A DNA stretch of 64,000 nt from Pseudomonadales bacterium (GTDB lineage Bacteria > Pseudomonadota > Gammaproteobacteria > Pseudomonadales > Azotimanducaceae): the NCBI GenBank assembly GCA_017642855.1, contig JAEPOO010000001.1:1899469-1963468 (forward strand), given 5' to 3'. This document shows positions 20,284 through 29,338 of this stretch, piece after piece. The translations under genes were made by a program, and so were the position numbers. Below the pieces are notes generated by a model. That model had not been told where the DNA came from. It was given only the letters and a program-made list of their open reading frames with translations, and searched no databases. Numbering within the stretch: position 1 is the first letter of the stretch; the number at the start of each line of letters is the position of its first letter.

Positions 20284-21234
20284 CTACAGCTCTTCTTCAA
20301 GAGAAGCGTTATAAAGTCTCGCCTCACTTTCCCGCAAATTGCTGAGCTTAAGCTCCTGGTAGGACTGAATCAGCATTGGCCGCATATCGTTCTCATCAGG
20401 AAATTCCTGAAAGTAAGCACGATAAGCATCCATCGCAGCGACATACATTCCGTTTTCTTCAAGAACTGTTGTCTCCAAGAAGATGTCGTCACCGACCTTT
20501 TCAAGTTCTGCCTTGATGGCCTTCTCCTCTTCAGCAGTCAGCAGCGTGAACCTGCTGTCTTTCTTAGGGATATAAACTGTGCCATCCACATCTATGACTT
20601 CAACACGGTAAGAGTGGTCTCCTGGTGACATGTCCGCAACGCTGAAACGAATCATTTCAGAGGTTGATTGAGCAGGTACACTAAATTCATCGGCGTCGTT
20701 GATGACAAGCTTGTAAGAATATTCCGGACACGCATTACGCCACACCAGGTCTGCATGCGTTTGCGATACGGTGACCTCTCGAATCGTTCGAACTTTGCTG
20801 TCACAAGCTTCCTCACCGCCTTTATCAACGCTTCGACGAACCGTTGTATAACGTTGCGCTTTCGCAAACTTGTTAGTCACGCTCTGGAAAAGACTGGTTT
20901 CTTCATCTTCAGGCTCTGAAAGGCTACCGGAGACAACAACAATATTGCCTTCATCAATCTGAATTTTTGTGCTGTTACCCAAGACCTGGGACTTGCCCGT
21001 TGACTGACTAATCAGCTTGCCACCGCCATCATCGCCTGTACGAATGTGGGTTCCGGAGAAAAGGTATTTTGTGCGCCGAACTGGCTTCCACTTCTTTCCG
21101 TCTCGACTATATTCAACCGACCCCTCGATCTGCACGAGTTTCGCTACCGGTGGTTTCTTGGCCAGCACCTCGCCGCTTATAGCGGCCAGGACCAAACTGA
21201 TGAAAAGACTCAGACCCAATTGTTTTATGTTCAT
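20284..21234 (-). CDS. Secreted FecR-like domain protein of the signalling cluster
   Basis: 316 residues from the ATG at 21234, chosen because GGAG lies at a good distance upstream; an in-frame TTG at 21246 covers that ribosome site. A signal peptide (about 1-25, ending GEVLA) is followed by a FecR-like beta domain: VEYSRDGKKWKPVRRTKYLFSGTHIRTGDDGGGKL. A middle domain with three cysteines and a Fn3-like strand pattern follows, then a helical, TPR-like C-terminus (DAYRAYFQEFPDENDMRP). Such proteins often sit beside CHASE2 sensors in gene clusters, and the periplasmic location would let it contact their sensor domains; this role is inference. Confidence 0.75.
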   Translation of the reverse strand: MNIKQLGLSLFISLVLAAISGEVLAKKPPVAKLVQIEGSVEYSRDGKKWKPVRRTKYLFSGTHIRTGDDGGGKLISQSTGKSQVLGNSTKIQIDEGNIVVVSGSLSEPEDEETSLFQSVTNKFAKAQRYTTVRRSVDKGGEEACDSKVRTIREVTVSQTHADLVWRNACPEYSYKLVINDADEFSVPAQSTSEMIRFSVADMSPGDHSYRVEVIDVDGTVYIPKKDSRFTLLTAEEEKAIKAELEKVGDDIFLETTVLEENGMYVAAMDAYRAYFQEFPDENDMRPMLIQSYQELKLSNLRESEARLYNASLEEEL

Positions 21235-21277
21235 AGTTGACTCCAATATTAAGCTGCGTTGCGGGAGTTTAGATCAG

Positions 21278-21306
21278 ATAGTAACTCAGACGTTGCCATT
21301 TGTCGG
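21278..21306 (-). promoter_or_regulatory. Candidate promoter of the FecR-like gene
   Basis: On the minus strand CCGACA (21306-21301) and TACTAT (21283-21278) stand 17 nt apart, about 45 nt before the ATG at 21234. It is the best sigma-70-like pair in the 254-nt gap after the FHA gene; the gap holds no coding frame I trust. Confidence 0.3.
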
Positions 21307-21488
21307 CTATCTCATCCGCTTCATCCCCGGGGAGAAATTGAATCACGTACCGCCGAAAATGCAGGAAGGACACCAAACCCTCGTTTCAACACCCATTTTA
21401 TCCGACGAACCGCCGCAAATTATGCGTACTGCGTCACACTATGCCGGTTGATTTGTAATGGCTTTGTAACTAGCCGTCAGCAGACCGT

Positions 21489-22148
21489 TCAGTCTATACA
21501 GTACTCAAATTTTAGATCCGCGACCTCAATCAAGTCGCCTACCGCGAGCTTTTTCGACTTAAAACCAATTGCCTCATCATTGACAACGGGAGTCTTGTTC
21601 CTGTCTTTCCCACCGTCCACATGGATGATGAAATGTCCCTGCGGTCGCTTGGAAACTGCGGCCATCTGATAGCCAGCCACCCCAATTGAGGTCATGGAAT
21701 CATCCAGTCTGACGACCTGCCCGGGTTCTCCACCCTGGACGTACTTAAGGTAACCATCCACCTTGTTCGTCGCGGGTTCATTTCGCACCTCGGTGACGTC
21801 TCGATCAGGCGCTTCGCTGACGAGTTTCTCTGGTGTCTGTTTGGCCGGGGGTTTGTTATCCGTCACTAAGACTCGCAGCTGATGTTCGCCAATGGTGATC
21901 AGATCTTCATGTTTGAGCGCATGCTCTTTGATCTGGCGCCCCTTTACATGCACGCCATTGGTCGATCCCAGGTCACGAAGAATGTAACCATTACCAACAA
22001 ACTCGATCTCCGCGTGATGCCCAGACACCGCAGGATCTTTCACAGAGATATCACACTCAGCCCGACGTCCGATCACCAGCTTATGCTGTTCCATCAGCAC
22101 CTGTTCAATGGGTTTGTCATCCCTGATGACGATGATCTTCACGGTCAT
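21489..22148 (-). CDS. FHA-domain protein with second degenerate FHA domain
   Basis: 219 residues from the ATG at 22148; the open frame reaches 22265 but the extra part overlaps the phosphatase gene. Residues about 3-95 form a classic FHA domain binding phosphothreonine peptides: VIGRRAECDI (Gly27/Arg28), VSGHHAEI (Ser42, His45) and STNGVHV (Asn64/Gly65). Residues about 130-218 look like a second FHA fold (GQVVRLDDSMTSIGV ... GHFIIHVDGG ... VVNDEAIG) lacking the GR and SxxH residues, so it probably does not bind phosphate. The gene starts 10 nt after the PP2C gene. It is the likely reader of phosphorylation by the neighbouring kinase. Confidence 0.88.
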   Translation of the reverse strand: MTVKIIVIRDDKPIEQVLMEQHKLVIGRRAECDISVKDPAVSGHHAEIEFVGNGYILRDLGSTNGVHVKGRQIKEHALKHEDLITIGEHQLRVLVTDNKPPAKQTPEKLVSEAPDRDVTEVRNEPATNKVDGYLKYVQGGEPGQVVRLDDSMTSIGVAGYQMAAVSKRPQGHFIIHVDGGKDRNKTPVVNDEAIGFKSKKLAVGDLIEVADLKFEYCID

Positions 22149-22158
22149 TCCATTACTC

Positions 22159-23004
22159 TCATTCGAACCAGTTGGCGATCCTCTCGAACAGGCCGCCGCC
22201 CGCTTCGTCCGGATAGGGTTTCTCGATCCTTGTGAGGATGACCGAAACATTATCTTTTCCGCCATTGGCGTTAGCCAGATCCACCAGGTAGTTGGCGAGC
22301 TCTTTCATATTACCCTCGAGCTCAACAAAAGCTCGTTCGATATCGCGATCCGGCACCATGTCATGCAGACCGTCTGAACACATGAGGTAAATATCTCCGA
22401 CCTGGGTTTCGTACTCGTGACACTCCACTTCTACAAATGGCGCAACACCGAGCGCTCGGGTAACGACATTTTTTTTGTCGGAGGTTCTGGCTTCTTCTTT
22501 GGTATACAGACCCTTGTCGATCAGTTCCTGCACAAAGCTGTGGTCTTTTGTGACCTGCTCCAGCGCGCCACCTCGGAACAAATAGACCCGTGAGTCACCG
22601 ATGTGCGCAATCGAAATTTTGTTGTTATAAAACAGACTGGCGACGATCGTTGTCCCCATACCTTTGCACTGGGGCTGCGTCTGGGATGTGTGGAAAACCG
22701 CGTCGTTGGCGTTTTCCACCGCTTTTCTGACCACCTGGGCTTCGATGGGCAGTTCTGAATCCGAATGCGCCAGTTCCGCTGCAAGCTGAGAGTCACCGAC
22801 TCGATAGGCGGTGAGCGCCTCCATCAGCAGATGAACGGCCATGGAACTGGCGACTTCACCGGCGTTAAGACCACCCATGCCGTCTGCAAGAACCGCGATT
22901 CCCAAAGTCGGGTTATCGCTGATGTAATCTTCATTGTGATCGCGGATCTGGCCTTCATCCGTTCGGCCTACGACGTCAATTTTTCCCTTGAGGTTAACGC
23001 TCAT
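22159..23004 (-). CDS. PP2C-type Ser/Thr protein phosphatase
   Basis: 281 residues, cytoplasmic. The metal-dependent phosphatase motifs are intact: GRTDEGQIRDHNEDY (motif 1), VLADGMGGLNAGEVAS (motif 2), ISIAHIGDSRVYLF, LMCSDGLHDM and GGKDNVSVIL. Family members (Stp1/PppA/PrpC) remove phosphate from Ser and Thr residues of proteins phosphorylated by Hanks-type kinases. Its ATG overlaps the stop of the CHASE2 kinase gene (23004-23001) and the FHA gene follows after 10 nt, giving a kinase-phosphatase-reader set. No type VI secretion genes accompany it. Confidence 0.93.
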   Translation of the reverse strand: MSVNLKGKIDVVGRTDEGQIRDHNEDYISDNPTLGIAVLADGMGGLNAGEVASSMAVHLLMEALTAYRVGDSQLAAELAHSDSELPIEAQVVRKAVENANDAVFHTSQTQPQCKGMGTTIVASLFYNNKISIAHIGDSRVYLFRGGALEQVTKDHSFVQELIDKGLYTKEEARTSDKKNVVTRALGVAPFVEVECHEYETQVGDIYLMCSDGLHDMVPDRDIERAFVELEGNMKELANYLVDLANANGGKDNVSVILTRIEKPYPDEAGGGLFERIANWFE

Positions 23005-25388
23005 AACGCTTCCGTTTCCCCCGCCTGCGCACTTTCTATCCCCATTCTTTGCATGACCACTTTCAGGTGTGCAGCCAGCTTCCTACCACTCTGGTAACGC
23101 TTTTCCGGCTTCTTGCCGATGGCATTGTGAATCACCTTTCTCAGTGCAGGGTTAATGTCAGGCTTAACCTTCTTAATGTCAATCGCTGGATCATTCACGA
23201 TGGAATACATCAGGGTCGCCATTGAATCACCCTTAAACGGTAACGCACCGCTAACCAGCTGGTATAACACCACACCCAGTGAAAACAGATCTGCGCGCCC
23301 ATCGACCTTCTTGCCCATACATTGCTCAGGTGACATGTAATTGGGCGTTCCCAACACGGTGCCCGTACGGGTTTTGCTGGCGTCAGTGATCCTCGCGATA
23401 CCAAAGTCTGTAATCTTGCTGACCCTGCTCTCAGGGTCATACATGATATTCGATGGTTTGATATCTCGATGGACCACCTGCTGCGTGTGCGCGTAGTCGA
23501 GGGCGAGAGCGCAGTCATGAACGACTTTAAGCGCATCACCGAACGGTAACAGTTCTTCCGCCTTGATGTGACGGTCCAGGTCATAACCTTTTAAAAGCTC
23601 CATCGCGATATACGCCAGGTCATGCTCTTCACCCGCGTCATAGATCGCGACGATATTGGCGTGGTTGAGCCGTCCAGCAGATTCAGCTTCTCTGAAAAAT
23701 CGCGCTTTCACATCGGCGAGCTCATCATCACCAAACTCCTGTGACAAAGCCATGGTCTTGATCGCGACTTCTCGATTGATCTTCGGATCTTTGCCAAGGT
23801 AAACGATACCCATGGCACCTTTCCCGAGCTCTTTTTCCACCTGATAACGACCCAACATGGGTTTTTCCACGGAACCATCTTCATTTACGATCGTTGCGCT
23901 CAGCATACCAACGGTGTCACCACCCATGAGCACGGCATCTTCCATCGACTCGCATCGTTTGATGCGCTTCTGGATATCCCGGAACTCAGGCTCTGTTTCT
24001 GCAATGAACTCATAGCTGGTCTGTGCTTTGTTGAACTGGCGCTTTCGCTCGTAATCAAGCCCGAGGTTATAGACCAGGTTGTACGTGTTCTCTTCAGGCG
24101 GACATCGCCGGAACTTGTCTAAAGCCGCATCTAGCTGCCCCTGTCCCTGATAGGCAAGCCCCAGCATTCGATTACTTTCCGCTGAATCTGCGGCACTGGT
24201 TGCCTGCCTGCGCTCTGATAACATGAACAGCCGAACACTCATCGCAATCAGAACGAGGAAACCCGCCAGCATGGCGTAAACCATCGAAACGACCGTCCCC
24301 AGATAAATGTAGGCGGCACTTGCCGCGGCAATATACATGGCATACACGGCAATCCCGGCAAAGAGGCGCGCACCAAGACTGGTTAGCGCACCTGTTGCCA
24401 GTAAGGCAATCAGCAGAATAAACGTACTCAAGGACTCAACCAGCGTGCTCGCCGGGCGAAGCGGCGCACCATTCATCATCGTATGAATGGTATCGGCAAT
24501 GATCTCTACACCGTATACGGACCCCACCGGGGTATTGAACTTATCGTGGGTAACTTCCCAGGTATCCCCTATCAGTATGACCTTGTCGCCGAAGACGTAA
24601 CGCCATTCCTCAATTTCATCCTCGTCTACGTCGCCGAGGTCCAGGATTTCAAGGGCCGAGAAACCGGCCTCACCCTCTGAGAGGTACTGCGTACCGGCAT
24701 CAAGCCTGGGAAAATCAATGTAGAAGTCTCCAAATTGATCCAGCGGGACATTCAAATCCCCTAACACCAGACTGTTGTTTTCCAGTCGTGGTTCGACGCC
24801 CCAGAACATCGCCAGAGCCTGGACGGCGAAGGGCCAGCCATCTTTGTTGTTTGTGATGTCTTTATGGACTCGAACACGGGCTAGATTGTCGACAATGGCG
24901 CTCGTCGGCGACAGATTGGTGTAACCAGATTTCGAGGTCGCATTCAGCACCTCATTGGGATAGGTCAGACCCGTAAAACTGTCACCCTCGAAATTGGCGT
25001 AGGATACAAGCAGCACATTCCCCGCATCCGATAGCATCTGCGCTGTAGGCTCATCTTCTCCATAAGAACTGCGGAAATCCATCAGGAAGTCGAGCGCAAC
25101 GACGGTTGCGCCAAATTTACTCAAGGTTTCTGCGATCTGACCGAGATCTGTTCGTCGAAACGGGAAGCTGCCGTATTCTTCGTAGGTCGCTTCATCCAAG
25201 GCGACAATCATGATGTCGTCACGCAGCTTCATCATCTCCGGATCACCAAAGACCGTTCGAAAGATGTGACGATATGAGATCGTCTGGTCTTCCAGCAAAG
25301 CAAAAGTCTCGTATCGCTCAGCAGGAATAGTTATGAGGAACAGAACCAGAGCGAACGCAACATCCCAGCGCTTGAATGGATTCTTCAT
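23001..25388 (-). CDS. CHASE2-domain transmembrane Ser/Thr protein kinase
   Basis: 795 residues from the ATG at 25388; the frame opens 45 nt earlier but the extension is not hydrophobic. Domains: N-terminal helix (about 8-25), periplasmic CHASE2 (about 25-325), three membrane helices (about 330-395), a TPR-like pair (about 405-470), and a Hanks-type kinase at the C-terminus (about 515-780). The kinase is canonical: LGKGAMGIVYLG, VAIKTM, HRDIKPSN with catalytic Asp642, DFGIA, GTPNYMSPEQ. Thus the kinase domain is cytoplasmic and the sensor faces the periplasm, with the order reversed from PknB-type kinases. It heads the operon with PP2C and FHA genes and its CHASE2 region matches that of the cyclase nearby. 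Confidence 0.94.
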   Translation of the reverse strand: MKNPFKRWDVAFALVLFLITIPAERYETFALLEDQTISYRHIFRTVFGDPEMMKLRDDIMIVALDEATYEEYGSFPFRRTDLGQIAETLSKFGATVVALDFLMDFRSSYGEDEPTAQMLSDAGNVLLVSYANFEGDSFTGLTYPNEVLNATSKSGYTNLSPTSAIVDNLARVRVHKDITNNKDGWPFAVQALAMFWGVEPRLENNSLVLGDLNVPLDQFGDFYIDFPRLDAGTQYLSEGEAGFSALEILDLGDVDEDEIEEWRYVFGDKVILIGDTWEVTHDKFNTPVGSVYGVEIIADTIHTMMNGAPLRPASTLVESLSTFILLIALLATGALTSLGARLFAGIAVYAMYIAAASAAYIYLGTVVSMVYAMLAGFLVLIAMSVRLFMLSERRQATSAADSAESNRMLGLAYQGQGQLDAALDKFRRCPPEENTYNLVYNLGLDYERKRQFNKAQTSYEFIAETEPEFRDIQKRIKRCESMEDAVLMGGDTVGMLSATIVNEDGSVEKPMLGRYQVEKELGKGAMGIVYLGKDPKINREVAIKTMALSQEFGDDELADVKARFFREAESAGRLNHANIVAIYDAGEEHDLAYIAMELLKGYDLDRHIKAEELLPFGDALKVVHDCALALDYAHTQQVVHRDIKPSNIMYDPESRVSKITDFGIARITDASKTRTGTVLGTPNYMSPEQCMGKKVDGRADLFSLGVVLYQLVSGALPFKGDSMATLMYSIVNDPAIDIKKVKPDINPALRKVIHNAIGKKPEKRYQSGRKLAAHLKVVMQRMGIESAQAGETEAL

Positions 25389-25482
25389 AAAGTGAATAGT
25401 GCGGCATCGAACAATACATGTCCATTCCACCACCTCGGTAAATCTAGTATTCTACGACTCTTTTGGCACGCCATTTCCTCAC

Positions 25483-26259
25483 ATGTTAACCGTTATCTCT
25501 CCGGCGAAAACGCTCGATTTCGAGACACCTTCCGCCACCAGCAAAACTTCCAAACCCGCGTTTTCCAGAAAGACCAACGAGCTCATTGGTGTCATGCGTG
25601 ACAAGACACCAAAGGACCTGTCCAAGCTTATGGGTATCAGTCCAAAACTGGCGGAACTTAATGTTGAGCGTTTTCAGACGTTTCGAACACGCGGTGCCTT
25701 CACGGATGAATACAGACAGGCAGTCCTCGCATTCAAAGGCGATGTTTACATCGGTCTTGATGTGGATTCCTACAACGAACGCGACTTCACTTTCGCGCAG
25801 AAGAACCTTCGAATCCTTTCAGGTCTTTACGGCGTACTGAAACCGTTAGACATGATCCAGCCTTACCGACTCGAAATGGGCACCAAGCTCAAAACCAAGA
25901 AAGGTTCGACCCTGTATGAATTCTGGGGCAATGATATCGGGAAGGCTCTGACATCAGACCTGGCCGAGCACCGCAACAAGACACTGGTCAACCTGGCTTC
26001 CAATGAGTACTTTAAGGCGGTATCAACGGAAAAACTGCCCGGTCGTCTGATCACCCCGGTGTTCAAGGACTACAACAAAGGCACCTATAAAATTCTCAGT
26101 TTCTTTGCAAAAAAAGCCCGTGGTTCCATGGCTTCTTTTATTGTGAAGAACCGAATTAACAAACCTGAAGACCTGAAAGACTTTAACGAAGACGGTTACA
26201 GCTACAACGAAACTTACTCCTCTGAAAACGAGTGGGTTTTCACGCGCAAAGCCAGCTAA
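25483..26259 (+). CDS. yaaA: Peroxide stress protein YaaA
   Basis: 258 residues starting at MLTVISPAKTLDFETP, the standard YaaA N-terminus; the frame is open 84 nt further upstream but those residues are not family-like. YRLEMGTKLKT, LVNLASNEYFKAV and FFAKKARGSMASFIV are family-typical. YaaA helps limit iron-driven DNA damage during hydrogen peroxide stress in E. coli and binds DNA in vitro. It is divergent from the CHASE2 kinase with about 94 nt between starts. Confidence 0.95.
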   Translation: MLTVISPAKTLDFETPSATSKTSKPAFSRKTNELIGVMRDKTPKDLSKLMGISPKLAELNVERFQTFRTRGAFTDEYRQAVLAFKGDVYIGLDVDSYNERDFTFAQKNLRILSGLYGVLKPLDMIQPYRLEMGTKLKTKKGSTLYEFWGNDIGKALTSDLAEHRNKTLVNLASNEYFKAVSTEKLPGRLITPVFKDYNKGTYKILSFFAKKARGSMASFIVKNRINKPEDLKDFNEDGYSYNETYSSENEWVFTRKAS

Positions 26260-26266
26260 CCCGCCT

Positions 26267-27247
26267 ATGCCCCTGGGGATTATCGTCAACCCTTTCTCAG
26301 GGCGAGATGTCAGACGCGTCGCTGCTCGGGCCAGCACCAGTGATCACCAAGAAAAACAGCAACAGGTAACCCGCCTGGTTCTCGGCGCCCTATCAATGGG
26401 TGTCAACAAGATTTACCTGGGACACGAGCCGTTTCGAATTAATGAGAAGGCGACCGAGAACCTCAAGGAGAGTGATCGGGTCGAGATTCTGCATTACACA
26501 CTGACGCACACGGCAGCAGACACACACACGATGGTAAGCATGATGTGGGATGCCGGTTGCCGGGTCTTCATTGTCCTCGGGGGTGATGGCACATCCAGAA
26601 TTGTTGCGCGTGGTTTTCCAGAAGCGACGATCCTGCCGCTCTCAACCGGCACCAACAATGTGTTTCCCTATCGCCTCGAGGCTTCGGTTGCGGGCATGGC
26701 AGCAGGACTGGTTGCGGCAGGCAAAATCTCCAGCGAAACATGCATACGTTGCAAGCGGATTCATGTTGAAAAAGACGACCAGCAAGACATTGCTCTGATT
26801 GATGCGGTACTCCTGCGAGACGATTTTCTTGGAAACCTGCTGCCCTTCGAAGCTGACAAGCTCGCAGATGTCATCCTGACTCGCGCCGAGCCAGCTTCGA
26901 TCGGTATATCCCCGATCGGTGGTTTTATTGAACCAACCGGTCTACACGATAACAACGGTATTTATGTCCGATGCAGCCAGACAGCAACCAGAAAACTCGA
27001 GGTGCCGATTTCACCGGGCCTTCATCAGCAGGTGGGCATCGCAGATGTGCAGAAGCTCGCCCTCGGGCACGCTGTCTCCGTGAAAGGACCGGGCGTCCTG
27101 GCGTTCGATGGCGACCGAACCATCAAGCTCCTCGAGAATGAGACAGCAGACATTCGAGTTGAACGAGATGGCCCGCGAATTATCGAAGCAGAAAAAGCCA
27201 TGACGATGGCTGCAAACCAGGGTCTCTTTGAGCAGAACCTCAGCTGA
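26267..27247 (+). CDS. ATP-NAD kinase-like protein (AcoX-type)
   Basis: 326 residues. IVNPFSGRDVRR at the N-terminus, then FIVLGGDGTSRIVARGF and LPLSTGTNNVFP, correspond to the NPxSG, GGDGT and GTxN motifs of the NAD kinase/diacylglycerol kinase superfamily. The overall pattern is that of the ATP-NAD kinase-like (AcoX) branch, whose substrate is not established. It is 7 nt downstream of yaaA, so probably cotranscribed. Confidence 0.8.
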   Translation: MPLGIIVNPFSGRDVRRVAARASTSDHQEKQQQVTRLVLGALSMGVNKIYLGHEPFRINEKATENLKESDRVEILHYTLTHTAADTHTMVSMMWDAGCRVFIVLGGDGTSRIVARGFPEATILPLSTGTNNVFPYRLEASVAGMAAGLVAAGKISSETCIRCKRIHVEKDDQQDIALIDAVLLRDDFLGNLLPFEADKLADVILTRAEPASIGISPIGGFIEPTGLHDNNGIYVRCSQTATRKLEVPISPGLHQQVGIADVQKLALGHAVSVKGPGVLAFDGDRTIKLLENETADIRVERDGPRIIEAEKAMTMAANQGLFEQNLS

Positions 27248-27342
27248 ACGCTTACAAGATTTTCGCTGCCAAAGATCTGTCAATCCGGTATCCTTTGGAC
27301 CGGCAGACGTCACCTTCTGTCTACAGGACAACCAGTAAAACC

Positions 27343-28278
27343 ATGAGAACAATACGCAATCTTGTCTTTATAACACTGCTGCTCTCCTCTGCTTGGTCGA
27401 TTGCAGAAGACTTCCGGGACGCAACCGTTTCCGGTGACCCGAATGCTGTGACCAAGACCCTGGTCTGGCCGGATGGCACGCGGTATGTGGGTGGTGTCGT
27501 TGATGGCAAACGTTCGGGTAAAGGCACCATATTCTGGCAGGACGGCACACGATTCGTGGGCCAGTTTGAAAACGATATGCGAAACGGCCCGGGAACGATG
27601 ATCCTGCCTGACGGCACTGTCTATACCGGATTCTTCAAAGACGACGAACTCATCGATACCGAGTCCACCATCGCTGCCAGCAATGCAGATTCTGTTGCCA
27701 TGGACGCTCAGGCAACCCTGGATGCGCTGGGTGATGCTGACCTTCCCATGGAAGCAGACTCACTGACTGAGGCAGAAGGACCCGCCGAAGTCGCGCAGGT
27801 CGATGAATACGATACCATTGAGGAGGAGCCGGCAGACGACGAGACTGTCGTTGACGATGTCGCCGTCGCCACGGAAGATCTCATCGAGGGCGCGCAAGAT
27901 CCTTACTCAATGGACGTCACTGAGGTGACTGCAACCGTCAAGGAAGCATTGATTGAAACCCTGGACCTCTGGGCCGCGGCCTGGTCCGATCAGAACGTGA
28001 CGCAATACCTGGCCAACTATTCAGATGACTTCGCTGTGCCAGGCCGCCAGAGCCGGCGCACCTGGGAAGCACTCCGCAGAACGCGACTGACCCGTCCCAA
28101 CTACATTAGACTCGATATCGAGTATCAACGTTTCGAGTTGGTGGAGACCAATGTTATCGACGTCTTCTTCCGTCAAACCTACAGCAGCAACACGTACAGC
28201 GATCTGACTGACAAGGTTATCAGGCTGCGCAAAGAAGACGGTACCGACTGGAAGATCCTCCTCGAGCGCGCCCGTTAA
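27343..28278 (+). CDS. Secreted MORN-repeat protein with C-terminal SnoaL/Cds6-like domain
   Basis: 311 residues from the ATG at 27343; the earlier in-frame ATG-less extension lacks signal character. Signal peptide (about 1-21), then three MORN repeats (about 42-105: WPDGTRYVGGVVDGKRSGKG, WQDGTRFVGQF, LPDGTVYTGFF), a strongly acidic linker (about 110-190) and a C-terminal domain with LDLWAAAWSDQNVTQYLANY and WKILLER, resembling the SnoaL-like domain attached to L,D-transpeptidases. Probably periplasmic; MORN repeats often mediate membrane or protein contact. Its TAA overlaps the next ATG (TAATG). Confidence 0.78.
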   Translation: MRTIRNLVFITLLLSSAWSIAEDFRDATVSGDPNAVTKTLVWPDGTRYVGGVVDGKRSGKGTIFWQDGTRFVGQFENDMRNGPGTMILPDGTVYTGFFKDDELIDTESTIAASNADSVAMDAQATLDALGDADLPMEADSLTEAEGPAEVAQVDEYDTIEEEPADDETVVDDVAVATEDLIEGAQDPYSMDVTEVTATVKEALIETLDLWAAAWSDQNVTQYLANYSDDFAVPGRQSRRTWEALRRTRLTRPNYIRLDIEYQRFELVETNVIDVFFRQTYSSNTYSDLTDKVIRLRKEDGTDWKILLERAR

Positions 28279-29060
28279 TGCCAGTTGCCCCTGCCGTTCC
28301 AGCGGCGACTATCCTCATGCTGAGAGACGGCCCTGCCGGGCTGGAAACCTTCATGGTGGTCAGACACCACCAGATCGATTTTGCCTCCGGCGCGCTGGTG
28401 TTCCCCGGCGGAAAAGTCGACGACGGTGACTTTAACGTTCGAGACTACTGTGATGGCGTAGACGACGCCGAAGATAACACCCTCCTGGCGATGATGGCTG
28501 GCGCTATTCGCGAATCCTTCGAAGAATGCGGCGTACTTCTTGCCCGAGAAGCCGGCAGCGATGAACTGATATCCGGCGACAAACTGAAAACCCTGGCACA
28601 CTACCGCGCCCCCCTTAACGCTGGCGAAGTTGCGCTGAAAGCGTTTCTCGAAAAGGAAAACCTCCGACTCGCCTGTGACAAGCTGCAGCACTTTGCCCAC
28701 TGGATTACGCCTGAGGGCCTGCCCAAGCGTTTTGACACACACTTCTATCTGGCGCTGGCACCTGCAGATCACCTGGCGATTCACGATGGCTACGAGTCTG
28801 TGGACTCTATCTGGATCTCCCCTGAAGATGCGCTCAAGGGCAACGCCGATGGCACCTATACGATCATCTTCCCAACACGCGTCAACGTAGAGATGCTCGG
28901 AGAAAGCAGTTCAGTCGAGGAAGCCATGCAAATGGCGGCGGATCGGAAGATCGTTTCTGTGCTGCCGTGGATGGAGCAGCGGGAAGACGGTGGTTACGTT
29001 TGTATCCCGGAAGATGCGGGATATGCGACGACGGCGGAGAAGATGCAGGCGCCCGTCTAA
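28278..29060 (+). CDS. Nudix hydrolase
   Basis: 260 residues. The Nudix box is present as GGKVDD... with AGAIRESFEECGVLL, giving the RExxEExG core that binds metal for hydrolysis of nucleoside diphosphate-linked compounds. N-terminal AATILMLRDGPAGLETFMV and FASGALVFPGG resemble the long bacterial Nudix proteins related to NUDT19/acyl-CoA diphosphatase types. The actual substrate is unknown. Translation is probably coupled to the MORN gene through TAATG at 28276. Confidence 0.87.
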   Translation: MPVAPAVPAATILMLRDGPAGLETFMVVRHHQIDFASGALVFPGGKVDDGDFNVRDYCDGVDDAEDNTLLAMMAGAIRESFEECGVLLAREAGSDELISGDKLKTLAHYRAPLNAGEVALKAFLEKENLRLACDKLQHFAHWITPEGLPKRFDTHFYLALAPADHLAIHDGYESVDSIWISPEDALKGNADGTYTIIFPTRVNVEMLGESSSVEEAMQMAADRKIVSVLPWMEQREDGGYVCIPEDAGYATTAEKMQAPV

Positions 29061-29239
29061 AAGCACTAAGGCTCAGCGTTGCTCCCGCGACACGGAATCC
29101 TGTTCTCAGCTTCCCCGCAGCTCCGCTTCCTCTATATGCTTCGAACACGATCTCCTGACGCGCTCGAATCACCGCGGTCGCGAGAAGCGCTCCTGCGTTG
29201 GCGCGGTCGCGTTCGGGTGCCGTGTGCCGACAGACTGGA

Positions 29240-29321
29240 GGGCATGGATAGCCCGAAAGTCAGCGTTACAGGGATGTACTTGAGCGGTGTCGGGACATGG
29301 CGCCCGAAAGAAGCGAGCGCC
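29240..29321. repeat. Imperfect tandem hairpin modules in the Nudix-nqrF convergent gap
   Basis: Two related modules occur in the 278-nt gap between convergent genes: CATGGATAGCCCGAAAG (29243-29259) and CATGGCGCCCGAAAG (29296-29310). Each forms its own hairpin: GGGC-GCCC at 29240-29254 and GGCGC-GCGCC at 29299-29321. No T-run follows, so it is not a standard terminator. A short reading frame crosses it but has no ribosome site. The rest of the gap (29061-29239) shows nothing clear. Confidence 0.4.
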
Positions 29322-29338
29322 AGTTGATAGAAATTAGA

